Shown here in pieces: positions 26,900 through 35,468 of a stretch of 64,000 nt of DNA. The DNA lies in assembly GCF_002261335.1 (NCBI RefSeq), contig NZ_NEVL01000006.1:186001-250000 (forward strand). The letters run 5' to 3'. This DNA comes from Bordetella genomosp. 1. Lineage in GTDB: Bacteria; Pseudomonadota; Gammaproteobacteria; Burkholderiales; Burkholderiaceae_B. Both the position numbers and the translations under genes were made by a program. The notes under the pieces are model-generated. The model was not told where the DNA came from, searched no databases, and was given only the letters and a program-made list of their open reading frames with translations. Every line of letters begins with the position of its first letter. Positions within the stretch are counted from its first letter, which is position 1.

Positions 26900-29230
26900 T
26901 CAGAGCTCCAGCACCAGCCGGCCGCCCTTGGCGCGCGAACAGCAGCTCATCATCTTGCCGCCCGCAGCGCGCTCGGCCGGGGTCAGCACCACGTCGCGAT
27001 GATCGATCTCGCCGTCGAGCACCCGCACCTCGCAGGAGCCGCACAGGCCCTCCTCGCAATCGCTCTGCACGTCGATGTTGGCGCGGCGCAGCGCGGCCAG
27101 CAGCGTCTGGTCGGCGGGCACGGACAGCGTCATGCCGGAGTCCTTGAGCTCGACCTCGAAGGCGTGTTCCCGGGACGGGTCCAGCGCCCCGAGCGTGGAC
27201 TGGAAGTGCTCGACCGTGAGCGCGCCTTCCGGCCAGTGCGCCGTGGCGGCGGCCAGGCCGTCGAGCATGCGCTGCGGCCCGCAGGCATAGATGCGCGTGC
27301 CCGGCGCCGGCTGCGCGAAGCGCGCGGCGAAGTCCTGCCGCCGTCCTTCGTCGCGGGCATAGACGTGCAGGCGCTCGCCGTGCAGCGCCTGCATGCCATC
27401 GAGCAGCGCCATGCGTGCGCGCGCCGAGCCGCTGTAGTGCACCTCGTACGACATGCCGAGCTCGCGGGCGCGGCGCGCCATGGCCGCGATCGGCGTGATG
27501 CCGATGCCGCCGGCCACCAGCACCACGTGGGCGGCGCTCTCGTCGAAACGGAAATGGTTGCGCGGGCCGCGCACCCGCACCCGGTCGCCGGCCGCGAGGC
27601 GCTCGTGCACCCAGGCGGAGCCGCCGCGGCTGTCGGGGTCGCGCAGCACCGCGATCTCGTAGGTGTCGCGCTCGGCCGGATCGCCGCACAGCGAGTATTG
27701 GCGCGACAGGCCGGTGTCGCCGCATTCCACGTCGAGGTGCGCCCCCGGGGTCCAGCGCGGCAGCGCCGCGCCGTCGGGGCTGGCCAGGCGCAGATGCAGG
27801 ATGTCGGGGCCCACGCGCGTGGCCTCGCGCACCACCAGCGTGCGGCTGATGTGGCGGGTGGACGGCTCACCGATGCGCACCGGCACGACGCGCGCGAGCA
27901 GCTCGGGCCGCGTGCGCTCCGGGTTCTGCGCGGGATCCCATTCGACCCACAGATGCTCGGGGCCGCGGAACGAGGTATTGGGCACGTAGCTGAAGGTCTG
28001 CTCGGCCAGCTTCAGGTGCGGCAGGCGGCGCGTGATCTCCTCGAGGAAGATCTGCATTTCCATGCGCGCGAGGTTCTTGCCCATGCACTGATGCGAGCCG
28101 TAGCCGAAGGTGAGCTGGTCGCTGGCGTTCTCGCGCCGGATATCGAACAGGTCGGCGTCGGCGAAATGGCGCTCGTCGTGGTTGGCCGACGAGGTGACGA
28201 TCAGCAGCTTGGCGCCGGCCTCGATCGGCACGCCGCCCACCACCGTGTCGCAGGTGGCCTGGCGGCGCCAGGCCGCCACCGAGCCGTTGTGGCGCAGGCA
28301 CTCTTCCACCGCGTTGGGGATCAGGCTGGGATCCTCGCAGATCTCGCGCCAGGCGTCGGGATGCTGCAGCAGCAGCTTGAAGGCGTTGGCGCTCGCGTTG
28401 GCCGTGGTCTCGTGGGCCGCCACGATGCCCGCCATCATCATCGAATGCAGGTAGGAGTCGGTCACGACGTCGGGCTGCTCGCGCTGCTTGCGGATGCCGT
28501 ATTGCATCCAGCCCGGCTGATCGGGATCGGCGCGCATCTTGTCGAGGATGCGGCCGGCCAGCTGCCAGAAGTTGCCGACCGCGTGCGCCACCTCGACCTG
28601 CTGCTCGGGCCGCGGACGCCCCCAGGTGTTGACCGTGTGCGCGATCGAGTACTGGCGCAGCAGGTCCATGTCTTCTTCGGGCACGCCGAGAAAGTGCAGC
28701 GCCACGGTGAGCGGCACTTCCCACAGCATCTGATCGACCAGGTCGGCGCGGCCGTCGTCGATGAAACGGTCGACGTATTCCCGCGTGAGCCGCCGCACCA
28801 TGGGCTCGTGATGCACCAGCTCCTCGGGCGTGAACGGCGCCATCAGCGCCCGCCGGCGCGGCATGTGGGCCGGCTCGTCTTCGTTGACCAGCGTGCGGTT
28901 CATCGCATAGCCGTACGAGGCCAGCACCGCGTTGGCCTCGGGCCCGGTCGGCGTGATCTTCTCAAGCGCGATGGCGGGGCTGAACGTGATGTTGTCGCGG
29001 AAGATCGCCTTGATGTCGTCGTAGCGCGTGACCACCCAGTAGCCCAGCTTGGGGCTGAAGAACACCGGCTCCTGCTCGCGCGACCAGCGTACGTATTCGG
29101 GCGGGTCTTGCTGGTAGCCGTCTTCGAACGGGTCGAATTCGGCCGCGCGCGCGCTCACCGGACAGCCGGCCGCGGCCAGCGCCCGGTGATCGACCGGACA
29201 CCCTGAGGCGATGGGGCGGGCTTGCGACAT
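26900..29230 (-). CDS. Self-sufficient cytochrome P450 (CYP116B type: P450-reductase-2Fe2S fusion)
   Basis: A 776-residue single-chain monooxygenase. The heme domain spans about 1-440, with I-helix AGIVAAHETT (267-276), ExxR at 310-313 and heme ligand Cys382 in FGYGSHQCMG. A phthalate-dioxygenase-reductase-like part follows: flavin motif RQYSL, NADPH-site AGGIGITPIAAMARRA, and YACGPQRML. The C-terminal plant-type 2Fe-2S ferredoxin has DCEEGLCGSC plus a distal Cys pair. As remembered, it strongly resembles Rhodococcus P450RhF (CYP116B2) throughout. The start at 29230 follows AGGAGATCGTC; the frame stays open upstream through the Bug gene, but that part is noise. It is co-directional with a Bug gene 59 bp upstream and probably under the divergent IclR regulator. 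Known relatives oxidise aromatic and aliphatic compounds; the native substrate is unknown. Confidence 0.95.
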   Translation of the reverse strand: MSQARPIASGCPVDHRALAAAGCPVSARAAEFDPFEDGYQQDPPEYVRWSREQEPVFFSPKLGYWVVTRYDDIKAIFRDNITFSPAIALEKITPTGPEANAVLASYGYAMNRTLVNEDEPAHMPRRRALMAPFTPEELVHHEPMVRRLTREYVDRFIDDGRADLVDQMLWEVPLTVALHFLGVPEEDMDLLRQYSIAHTVNTWGRPRPEQQVEVAHAVGNFWQLAGRILDKMRADPDQPGWMQYGIRKQREQPDVVTDSYLHSMMMAGIVAAHETTANASANAFKLLLQHPDAWREICEDPSLIPNAVEECLRHNGSVAAWRRQATCDTVVGGVPIEAGAKLLIVTSSANHDERHFADADLFDIRRENASDQLTFGYGSHQCMGKNLARMEMQIFLEEITRRLPHLKLAEQTFSYVPNTSFRGPEHLWVEWDPAQNPERTRPELLARVVPVRIGEPSTRHISRTLVVREATRVGPDILHLRLASPDGAALPRWTPGAHLDVECGDTGLSRQYSLCGDPAERDTYEIAVLRDPDSRGGSAWVHERLAAGDRVRVRGPRNHFRFDESAAHVVLVAGGIGITPIAAMARRARELGMSYEVHYSGSARARMALLDGMQALHGERLHVYARDEGRRQDFAARFAQPAPGTRIYACGPQRMLDGLAAATAHWPEGALTVEHFQSTLGALDPSREHAFEVELKDSGMTLSVPADQTLLAALRRANIDVQSDCEEGLCGSCEVRVLDGEIDHRDVVLTPAERAAGGKMMSCCSRAKGGRLVLEL

Positions 29231-29289
29231 GACGATCTCCTTTGCTGCGGCGGACGGCCGCGGGCGCGGCGCGTCCGCTTGATACGGGT

Positions 29290-30297
29290 TCAATCCAGCT
29301 TGATGCCCAGGTCGGCGATCAGCTTGTTCCAGCGGGTGCGTTCGGTGGTGAGCAGCGCCGCGTATTCCTTCGGCGTGTTGGCCACCGGCTCGATGCCGAA
29401 ATCGACCAGCTTGCCGCGGATGGCCGGGTCGTTGAGCGTGGCGACCAGCTGCTTGTTGAGCTTGTCGATCACCGCGGGCGGCGTGGCCGCCGGCACCGAG
29501 ACGCCGACCAGCGCCGCGGCCTGCACGTTGGGCAGGCCGGCCTCGGCGAAGGTGGGCACGTCGGGCAGCTGCGGCAGGCGCTGCGAATGCGCCACGGCCA
29601 GCGCGCGCACCTTGCCGCCCTTGATGAAGCCGGCGCCCGCGGCCAGGTCGACCATCATGGCGGGGATCTGGCCGCCGGCCACGTCGGCCAGCGCCGGGGC
29701 GGCGCCGCGATACGGCACGTGCACCAGGTTGAGCTTGGTCTCGACCTTGAACAGCTCCATCGCCAGGTGATGCGGGCTGCCCGCGCCGGCCGAGCCGTAG
29801 TCCAGGCCGGTGGGGCGCGACTTCGCCAGCGCGATGAATTCCTCGACCGTCTTGGCCTGCACCGAGGGGCCCACCACCAGAATCATCGGGAAGCGGCCCA
29901 TCAGCGTGACGGGCGCCAGATCCTTGACCGGATCGTAGGACAGCGTTTTGTACAGCGCCGGGTTGAACACCAGCGTGCCGTTGTCGGCGGAGACCATGGT
30001 GTAGCCGTCGGGCGCCGAGCGCGCGGTTTCGGACGCGCCGATCGCCGTGTTGCCGCCGGGCTTGTTGTCGACCACGATGGTCTGGCCGACCCGGGCCGAC
30101 AGACCCTGGCCCACGGTGCGGGCGAGGAAGTCGGAGCCGCCGCCTGCGGCATAGGGCACGACCCAGCGGATGGGCTTGCTGGGATAGCCGTCGGCGGGAT
30201 CGGCGGCGTGGGCCGCGGGCGCGATGGCGAGGGCCGCCAGGGCCGTACAGGCCAGGGCGAGGACGGAACGATAGGACTGCGGGCGATAGGAACGCAC
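29290..30297 (-). CDS. Bug/TctC-family periplasmic solute-binding protein
   Basis: A 335-residue tripartite tricarboxylate transporter receptor. A Sec signal peptide (about 1-28, ending APAAHA) is followed by the Bug fold with YPSKPIRWVVPYAAGGGSDF, VVDNKPGGNTAIGA and APDGYTM. Such proteins bind carboxylates, amides or aromatics in the periplasm. No TctA/TctB membrane genes are in the window, which is usual for the large Bug families of Bordetella-type genomes. The start is a GTG with AGGAG 8 nt upstream. It precedes the CYP116B gene, suggesting that it captures the P450 substrate or a product. An IclR gene diverges from it. Confidence 0.93.
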   Translation of the reverse strand: MRSYRPQSYRSVLALACTALAALAIAPAAHAADPADGYPSKPIRWVVPYAAGGGSDFLARTVGQGLSARVGQTIVVDNKPGGNTAIGASETARSAPDGYTMVSADNGTLVFNPALYKTLSYDPVKDLAPVTLMGRFPMILVVGPSVQAKTVEEFIALAKSRPTGLDYGSAGAGSPHHLAMELFKVETKLNLVHVPYRGAAPALADVAGGQIPAMMVDLAAGAGFIKGGKVRALAVAHSQRLPQLPDVPTFAEAGLPNVQAAALVGVSVPAATPPAVIDKLNKQLVATLNDPAIRGKLVDFGIEPVANTPKEYAALLTTERTRWNKLIADLGIKLD

Positions 30298-30338
30298 GGG
30301 TTGTCTCCTGATGCGTGATGAGGAACACGACTTTTGTT

Positions 30339-30365
30339 TTGCGTAAAGTCTATACGCAATGCGTA
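30339..30365. promoter_or_regulatory. Probable IclR operator: three TGCGTA half-sites
   Basis: TTGCGTA, a 7-bp spacer, TACGCAA and then directly TGCGTA give two overlapping inverted repeats (TTGCGTA-N7-TACGCAA and TACGCA-A-TGCGTA). They lie between the divergent Bug-P450 and iclR genes, in an AT-richer patch. A site where the IclR protein represses or activates both units is inferred. Confidence 0.65.
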
Positions 30366-30414
30366 ATTCGTCAAGACCCGGCAAACCCGCCCCTGGCCGC
30401 CCGGCGCCAGCACG

Positions 30415-30420
30415 TAGAAT
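30415..30420 (+). promoter_or_regulatory. -10-like TAGAAT for a leaderless iclR transcript
   Basis: TAGAAT ends 7 bases before the iclR ATG, with no ribosome site between. This is the spacing expected if transcription starts at the start codon itself. No convincing -35 is visible. Confidence 0.35.
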
Positions 30421-30427
30421 CCCCGCC

Positions 30428-31246
30428 ATGACGACCACCACCCCCGCTTCCGCCGCCCGGCCGCGCGAACGCCGCCAGCGCGTGCAGGCCGCCGAGACCG
30501 GCATGGCCGTGCTCAAGGCGCTCGCCCGCCTGGGCGGCCGCGCCAGCCTGACCGCCCTGGCCGCCGAGGTCGACGAACAGCCGGCCAAGGTGCACCGCTA
30601 CCTGGCCAGCATGATCGAGGCCGGCATCGTGGCGCAGGACAGCGGCTCCTCGCACTACCGCCTCGGCCCCGAAGCGCTCTACATCGGCCTGGCCGCCATG
30701 CGGCAGGCCGACCCGATCCGCGTGGCCGAGCCCGCGCTGATCCGGTTGCGCGAGCAACTGGGTGTGACCTGCTTCATCGCGGTGATGGGCAACAAGGGCC
30801 CCACCATCGTGCGCTTCGAGGAGCCCGGGCTGCCCGTGACGGTGAACGTGCGCGTCGGGTCGGTCATGTCGCTGCTGTGGTCGGCCACCGGCCGGGTGTT
30901 CCTGGGCCTGCACGACGACGCCCAGGTGCGCCGGCTGGCGCTCGAAGAGCTGGACGGCGCCGACGCCGCCTCGCGCGGCGCGCTCGATCCGGCCGATCCG
31001 CTCGGCCCCCTGCAGCGCGAGGTGCGCGCGGCGGGCTGCTCGATCGTGATCGACACCAACCTCAAGGGCATCAGCGCCGTCAGCGCGCCGATCTACAACC
31101 ATGCCGGCCAGGTCTGCGGTGCCCTCACCGCGCTGGGCACCACCGGCGGCTTCGACGCGCGGCCCGACGGCCCGATCGCGGCGGCGGTGCTGGCCGAGGC
31201 CCGCGCGGCCAGCCACGAGCTCGGTTACGCCAGCGCGACGCCGTGA
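30428..31246 (+). CDS. IclR-family transcriptional regulator (P450/Bug locus)
   Basis: A 272-residue protein: an N-terminal winged HTH (ETGMAVLKALARLGGRASLTALAAEVDEQPAKVHRYLASMIEAG) and a C-terminal effector-binding domain (ALIRLREQLGVTCFIAVMGNKGPTIVRF, GCSIVIDTNLKGISAVSAPIYN). These usually sense aromatic or short carboxylic acids. Divergent from the Bug-CYP116B unit, with symmetrical TGCGTA sites between, it is the obvious local regulator. The ATG at 30428 has no Shine-Dalgarno but a TAGAAT box 7 nt upstream. Its 3' end lies 40 bp before the DUF2946 gene on the same strand. Confidence 0.93.
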   Translation: MTTTTPASAARPRERRQRVQAAETGMAVLKALARLGGRASLTALAAEVDEQPAKVHRYLASMIEAGIVAQDSGSSHYRLGPEALYIGLAAMRQADPIRVAEPALIRLREQLGVTCFIAVMGNKGPTIVRFEEPGLPVTVNVRVGSVMSLLWSATGRVFLGLHDDAQVRRLALEELDGADAASRGALDPADPLGPLQREVRAAGCSIVIDTNLKGISAVSAPIYNHAGQVCGALTALGTTGGFDARPDGPIAAAVLAEARAASHELGYASATP

Positions 31247-31272
31247 CGCAGGCCAGGCCGCCCGGCTTGCCC

Positions 31273-31278
31273 TACAAT
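31273..31278 (+). promoter_or_regulatory. -10-like TACAAT ahead of the DUF2946 gene
   Basis: TACAAT ends 8 bases before the ATG, and no ribosome site lies between. This is the same near-leaderless layout as the preceding iclR gene. It suggests the DUF2946-TonB-PepSY unit has its own promoter rather than reading through from iclR. Confidence 0.35.
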
Positions 31279-31286
31279 CCGCCATC

Positions 31287-31688
31287 ATGAGACCCGTGCG
31301 CGCGCAACGATCGCTACGCCACGCCGCCACCCTGTGGCTGGCGCTGGTGCTGTTCGCGCTCAAGGCCCTGGTGCCGCCGGGATACATGCCAGGCACGCAT
31401 GCCGACGCCAACCTGATCGAGCTGTGCTCGGCCGCCGGCCGCATCTTCGTGCAGGGCCCGGCGCCGGCCCACGACCAGGCCGACGAGCGCCATGCCGCCC
31501 AGGCCGCGGCCTGCCCGGTGGGCGCGGCGGTGGCCGCGGTGCCGCTGCCGCCTTCGCTGCCCGTCCTGGTGCCGGTCGGCACGGCCTACAGCTTCCCGTT
31601 CCGTGCCCGCGCGCCGCCCGTCGTCGCGCTCACCGCCTTCGCCGGCGCCCCGCTCGGGGCCCGCGCCCCGCCCGTCCCGCTCGTCTAG
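31287..31688 (+). CDS. DUF2946-like small envelope protein
   Basis: A 133-residue protein with an N-terminal signal/anchor (HAATLWLALVLFALKALVPPGYMPG), one Cys region (LIELCSAAGRIFV), a short His-containing stretch (PAHDQADERHAAQAAACPVG), and a hydrophobic Pro/Ala-rich second segment, ending in APPVPLV. This layout fits DUF2946, a family of unknown function often next to TonB receptors or metal genes. It is followed after 56 bp by a TonB receptor and then a PepSY membrane protein, so it is probably a periplasmic or membrane accessory of that uptake unit. Exact function is unknown. Confidence 0.7.
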   Translation: MRPVRAQRSLRHAATLWLALVLFALKALVPPGYMPGTHADANLIELCSAAGRIFVQGPAPAHDQADERHAAQAAACPVGAAVAAVPLPPSLPVLVPVGTAYSFPFRARAPPVVALTAFAGAPLGARAPPVPLV

Positions 31689-31744
31689 TTCGCCCCGGCC
31701 CGCCCGCTTGCGGCGGTATCGCCTCCCTAGACCGAGACTTCTCC

Positions 31745-33910
31745 ATGAATCCCCCCTCCGCCAGGACCGCCGTCCTGCCGCGGCGCATGCGCGCATGGCG
31801 CGTGCGCCTGCCGCACACCCTCGCCTCGCTCGCGCTCGCGCCCGCCGCCAGCCTTGCCCAATCCTCGCCCCCGGTCGCCACGCTGCCCGGCGTCACGGTG
31901 GCCGCCGACGCGCCCGCCCCCGCCCTGCTCGAAACCACCGCCACCGGCTCCCTGCTCGGCCTCACGCCATTCGAGACGCCCGCCAGCATCGACGTCATCA
32001 CCGAAACGCAGCTGCGCGAACGCGCGCCGCGCAGCATCGGCGAGGCCATCAGCCAGGCCCCCGGCATCAGCACGATGCGCCATCCCGGCAACGGCGGCGC
32101 GGCGCTGTCCTCGCGCGGCTTCACCGACACCAACTCGGTGGCGCAGCTCTACGACGGCCTGCGCCAGTACGGCGGCCTGGGCCAGACCCTGGTCGCCTCG
32201 CCCTGGGCCGTCGAGCGCATCGAGGTGCTGCGCGGCCCGGCCTCCGTCATCTACGGCGAGGGCGCGATCGGTGGCGTGGTCAACGTGGTGCCGAAGAAGC
32301 CGACGCGCGGCCCGATCGAGAACGAGATCGAGACCACGGTCGGCACGCATGACACGCAGCGGCTGGGCTTCGGCTCGGGCGGTGCGCTGGACGAGCGCTG
32401 GTCGTATCGCATCGACGCCAGCGCCGAGCACACTCATGCCGACATGAGCCTGGGCGGCGCCCGCAATGCCTCGCTGTCGGCCGCGCTGCGCTTCGACCTG
32501 AACCCCGAGCTCAACGTCACCTTCACGCAGGTGCTGGGCTGGCAGGAGCCGACGCGCTACTTCGGCACGCCGCTCATCGACGGCACGATGGACTACGGCC
32601 TGCGCCACCAGAACTACAACGTGTCGGATGCGCGCATCATCTATCGCGACAACCGCAGCGAGCTGCGCACCGAATGGCAGCCGAGCGACGCGGTGCTGGT
32701 ACGCAACCGGACCTACTACATGGGCAGCCGGCGCGACTGGCGCAACGCCGAGGAGTACGCCTGGCAGCCCGCCACCGGCCTGATCGAACGCAGTTCGTAC
32801 ACCAACATCCTGCACGATCAGGAACAGGTGGGCAGCGTGACCGACGCCGTGTTCAAGGGCACGCTCGCGGGCCTGCGCAACCAGTTCGCCGTCGGGCTGG
32901 AACTCAATCGCGCGAGCTTGAAGCACACCAACAACTCGCCCTACGGCGGCACCTCGGTGGTGGATCCGTATGACGTGGACCACGGCGAATTCGTCAACCT
33001 GGCCGGCACCACGCCGCGCTACCGCAACACGGCGCACCAGTTTGCGCTCTACGCGGAAGACCGCCTGTCGCTGACCGAGCGCTGGACGGTGCTGGGCGGA
33101 CTGCGCTACGACCGCATCGCGCTCGACCAGCGCAACCTCGTGGCCGACGAGACCGCCTATCGCCGCACCTTCAACAACATCGGCTGGCGCGTGGGCACGG
33201 TGTTCGACCTGACGCCGCAGACCGCGCTCTACGCGCAGTACGCCGAGGCGGCCGACCCGGTGGGCAGCCTGCTGATGCTGTCGCCGGCCAACCAAGGCTT
33301 CGACCTCGCCACGGGCCGGCAGGTCGAGGTGGGCGTGAAGCAGACCTTCTGGGACAACCGCGGCGAATGGACGCTGGCCGCGTATCACATCCGCAAGAAC
33401 AACCTGCTCGCGCGCGACCCCGCCGATCCGTCGCTGCGCATCCAGGTCGGCGAACAATCGAGCCGCGGCATCGAGGCCAGCGTCGGCGTGGCCCTCACCC
33501 CCACGCTGCGCGTGGACGCCAACGCGACGCTGCTGCAGGCGCGCTACGACGACTACACGGAAGCCTCGGGCGGACGCACGGTCTCGCGCAACGGCAACGT
33601 GCCCACCGACGTGCCGGAGCGGCTGGCCAATCTGTGGGTGAGCTGGAAGTTCCTGCCGCAATGGACCGCCAGCGCGGGCGTGCGCTACGTGGGCCGCCGC
33701 TATGCCGATGCGGCCAACGAGATCGAGATGGCCGGCTACACCACCACCAACCTCGCCCTGCAATGGGACGCGCGGCGCGACCTCACGCTGGCGCTGCGGG
33801 CATACAACGTGCTCGATCGCCAATATGCCGAGACGGCGTACTACAACCAGACGCAGTGGTTGCTGGGCACCGGCAGGCGCGTGGAACTGAGCGCCAACTA
33901 CCGATTCTGA
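31745..33910 (+). CDS. TonB-dependent outer-membrane receptor
   Basis: A 721-residue receptor: a signal peptide (to about residue 38), a TonB-box region, a plug domain (FETPASIDVITETQLRERAP, SSRGFTDTNSVAQLYDGLRQ, VEVLRGPASVIYGEGAIGGV-type segment), and a 22-strand barrel ending VELSANYRF with terminal Phe. It lacks the N-terminal STN signalling domain, so it does not belong to a FecIR-type circuit. It sits between a DUF2946 gene and a PepSY membrane protein with His repeats. A siderophore- or metal-complex substrate is the natural guess; no Fur-like box was seen upstream. Confidence 0.93.
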   Translation: MNPPSARTAVLPRRMRAWRVRLPHTLASLALAPAASLAQSSPPVATLPGVTVAADAPAPALLETTATGSLLGLTPFETPASIDVITETQLRERAPRSIGEAISQAPGISTMRHPGNGGAALSSRGFTDTNSVAQLYDGLRQYGGLGQTLVASPWAVERIEVLRGPASVIYGEGAIGGVVNVVPKKPTRGPIENEIETTVGTHDTQRLGFGSGGALDERWSYRIDASAEHTHADMSLGGARNASLSAALRFDLNPELNVTFTQVLGWQEPTRYFGTPLIDGTMDYGLRHQNYNVSDARIIYRDNRSELRTEWQPSDAVLVRNRTYYMGSRRDWRNAEEYAWQPATGLIERSSYTNILHDQEQVGSVTDAVFKGTLAGLRNQFAVGLELNRASLKHTNNSPYGGTSVVDPYDVDHGEFVNLAGTTPRYRNTAHQFALYAEDRLSLTERWTVLGGLRYDRIALDQRNLVADETAYRRTFNNIGWRVGTVFDLTPQTALYAQYAEAADPVGSLLMLSPANQGFDLATGRQVEVGVKQTFWDNRGEWTLAAYHIRKNNLLARDPADPSLRIQVGEQSSRGIEASVGVALTPTLRVDANATLLQARYDDYTEASGGRTVSRNGNVPTDVPERLANLWVSWKFLPQWTASAGVRYVGRRYADAANEIEMAGYTTTNLALQWDARRDLTLALRAYNVLDRQYAETAYYNQTQWLLGTGRRVELSANYRF

Positions 33911-33937
33911 ACGGGGCGCCGAGCCCGCAATCAACCG

Positions 33938-33957
33938 CCGCCGGCGCAGGCCGGCGG
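33938..33957 (+). other. Intercistronic hairpin
   Basis: CCGCCGGC, a GCAG loop and GCCGGCGG form a perfect 8-bp stem between the TonB receptor and PepSY genes. No T tract follows, so it more likely stabilises the upstream mRNA or lowers downstream expression than terminates. Confidence 0.4.
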
Positions 33958-33974
33958 CACGCAAAGGTGAATTC

Positions 33975-35468
33975 ATGACGACCGACACCGCCGGCACCCT
34001 GGAAAAAGAACCGGTACGCGCCTCGCAACTCTATCGCGCCGTGTGGCGCTGGCACTTCTACGCGGGCATGCTGGTCGTGCCCTTCCTGCTGATCCTCGCC
34101 GTGACCGGCGCGCTGTACCTGTTCCACAACGAGATCGAGGACGCCTGGTACCGCGACCTGCGCAGCGTGAGCGTGCAGCAGACGCCGGCACTCGCCCCCG
34201 AAGCGCTGGTGGCGCGGGCGCAGGCCGCGCATCCGGGCCGGGTGCTCAAGTATCTGCCGCCCGCCGCCCCCGACCGCAGCGCGGCCGTGGTGCTGCGCCC
34301 CGAGGGCGCGGCCAACCTGTCCGTCTATCTCGATCCCTACACGGGCGCGGTGCTGGGTGCGCTCGACGAACGCGGCACGCTGATGTGGACCATCCGCCAG
34401 CTGCACAGCCTCTCCTTCTTCGGCCCGATCGCCAATGGCGCGATCGAGATCGCCGCCGGCTGGACCATCCTGCTGGTGCTGACCGGCCTCTATCTCTGGT
34501 GGCCACGCGGCCGGCGCCAGGGCGTGGTGAGCGTGCGCGGCACGCCGCGCCAGCGCGTCTTCTGGCGTGACCTGCATGCGGTGGCCGGCGCCTTCGCCGC
34601 CGTGTTCATCCTGTTCCTCGCCATCACCGGCATGCCCTGGTCGATCGTGTGGGGCGCCAAGGTGAACCAGTGGGCCAATGGCAGCAACTTCGGCTATCCC
34701 GACGGCGTGCGCGTGAACGTGCCGATGTCGGCACTGCGGCTCGCCGACACGGGCAAGACCCCCTGGTCGCTCGAGCAGGCGCGCATGCCGATGTCGGCAC
34801 CCGCCGCCGCTGCCGCCGCCACGTCGGGCCACGATCACGGCCAGCACGAGGGCGCGCACGATCATGGCCAGAACGACGTGGCGCACGATCACGGCCAGGC
34901 GCCGCCGCCCGAGGTGGCCCGGCCCGACGGCGCCCCGCCGCCCGTCGGCCTGAACGCGGCCGTCGCCACCTTCGACCGCCTCGGCCTGGCGCCCGGCTAC
35001 GCCATCAACCTGCCGTCCGGCCCCACGGGCGTGTACACCGGCTCCGTCTATCCCGACGACCTGGCGCGCCAGCGCGTGGTGCACCTGGACCAGTACAGCG
35101 GCCGCCCGCTGCTCGACATGAGCTATGGCGATTACGGACCACTCGGCAAGGGTCTGGAATGGGGCGTGAACGTGCACATGGGGCAGGAATATGGCCGCAC
35201 CAACCAGATCGTGCTGGCGCTCGCCTGCCTCGCCATGGTGCTGATGTGCGTGGGCGGCGTGGCGATGTGGTGGAAGCGGCGGCCCGCGGGCGGACTGGGC
35301 ATTCCGCCGGCACCGACGCAGCGCGGCGCGTTGCGCGGCGTGCTGCTGCTGATGATCGTCGGCGGCTGTCTGTTTCCGCTGGTCGGCGCGTCGCTCATCG
35401 TGATGCTGCTGCTCGACGCGCTGGTGCAACGCGTGGGCCGCGGCAGCGCCCCGCCGCGCCACGCCTGA
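33975..35468 (+). CDS. PepSY-associated TM (PiuB-like) protein with His repeats
   Basis: A 497-residue inner-membrane protein with four to five membrane segments: about 30-50 (HFYAGMLVVPFLLILAVTGALYLF), 155-175, 205-222, 400-420 and 445-470. PepSY domains face the periplasm. Such proteins accompany TonB receptors and are thought to reduce or process imported metal complexes. Residues 286-308 contain three HDHGQ units, nine-residue spaced, giving a metal-binding loop between the second PepSY region and an Ala-rich linker. The ribosome site AAAGGTG lies just before the ATG. It is the last gene of the DUF2946-TonB-PepSY unit. Confidence 0.9.
   Translation: MTTDTAGTLEKEPVRASQLYRAVWRWHFYAGMLVVPFLLILAVTGALYLFHNEIEDAWYRDLRSVSVQQTPALAPEALVARAQAAHPGRVLKYLPPAAPDRSAAVVLRPEGAANLSVYLDPYTGAVLGALDERGTLMWTIRQLHSLSFFGPIANGAIEIAAGWTILLVLTGLYLWWPRGRRQGVVSVRGTPRQRVFWRDLHAVAGAFAAVFILFLAITGMPWSIVWGAKVNQWANGSNFGYPDGVRVNVPMSALRLADTGKTPWSLEQARMPMSAPAAAAAATSGHDHGQHEGAHDHGQNDVAHDHGQAPPPEVARPDGAPPPVGLNAAVATFDRLGLAPGYAINLPSGPTGVYTGSVYPDDLARQRVVHLDQYSGRPLLDMSYGDYGPLGKGLEWGVNVHMGQEYGRTNQIVLALACLAMVLMCVGGVAMWWKRRPAGGLGIPPAPTQRGALRGVLLLMIVGGCLFPLVGASLIVMLLLDALVQRVGRGSAPPRHA

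Noticed and set aside
29231-30328. Possible N-terminal extension of the P450 by 366 residues
   Set aside because: The frame is open through the Bug gene, but the translation is Arg/Gly/Pro noise. A good AGGAG site and the usual P450 N-terminus are found at 29230.
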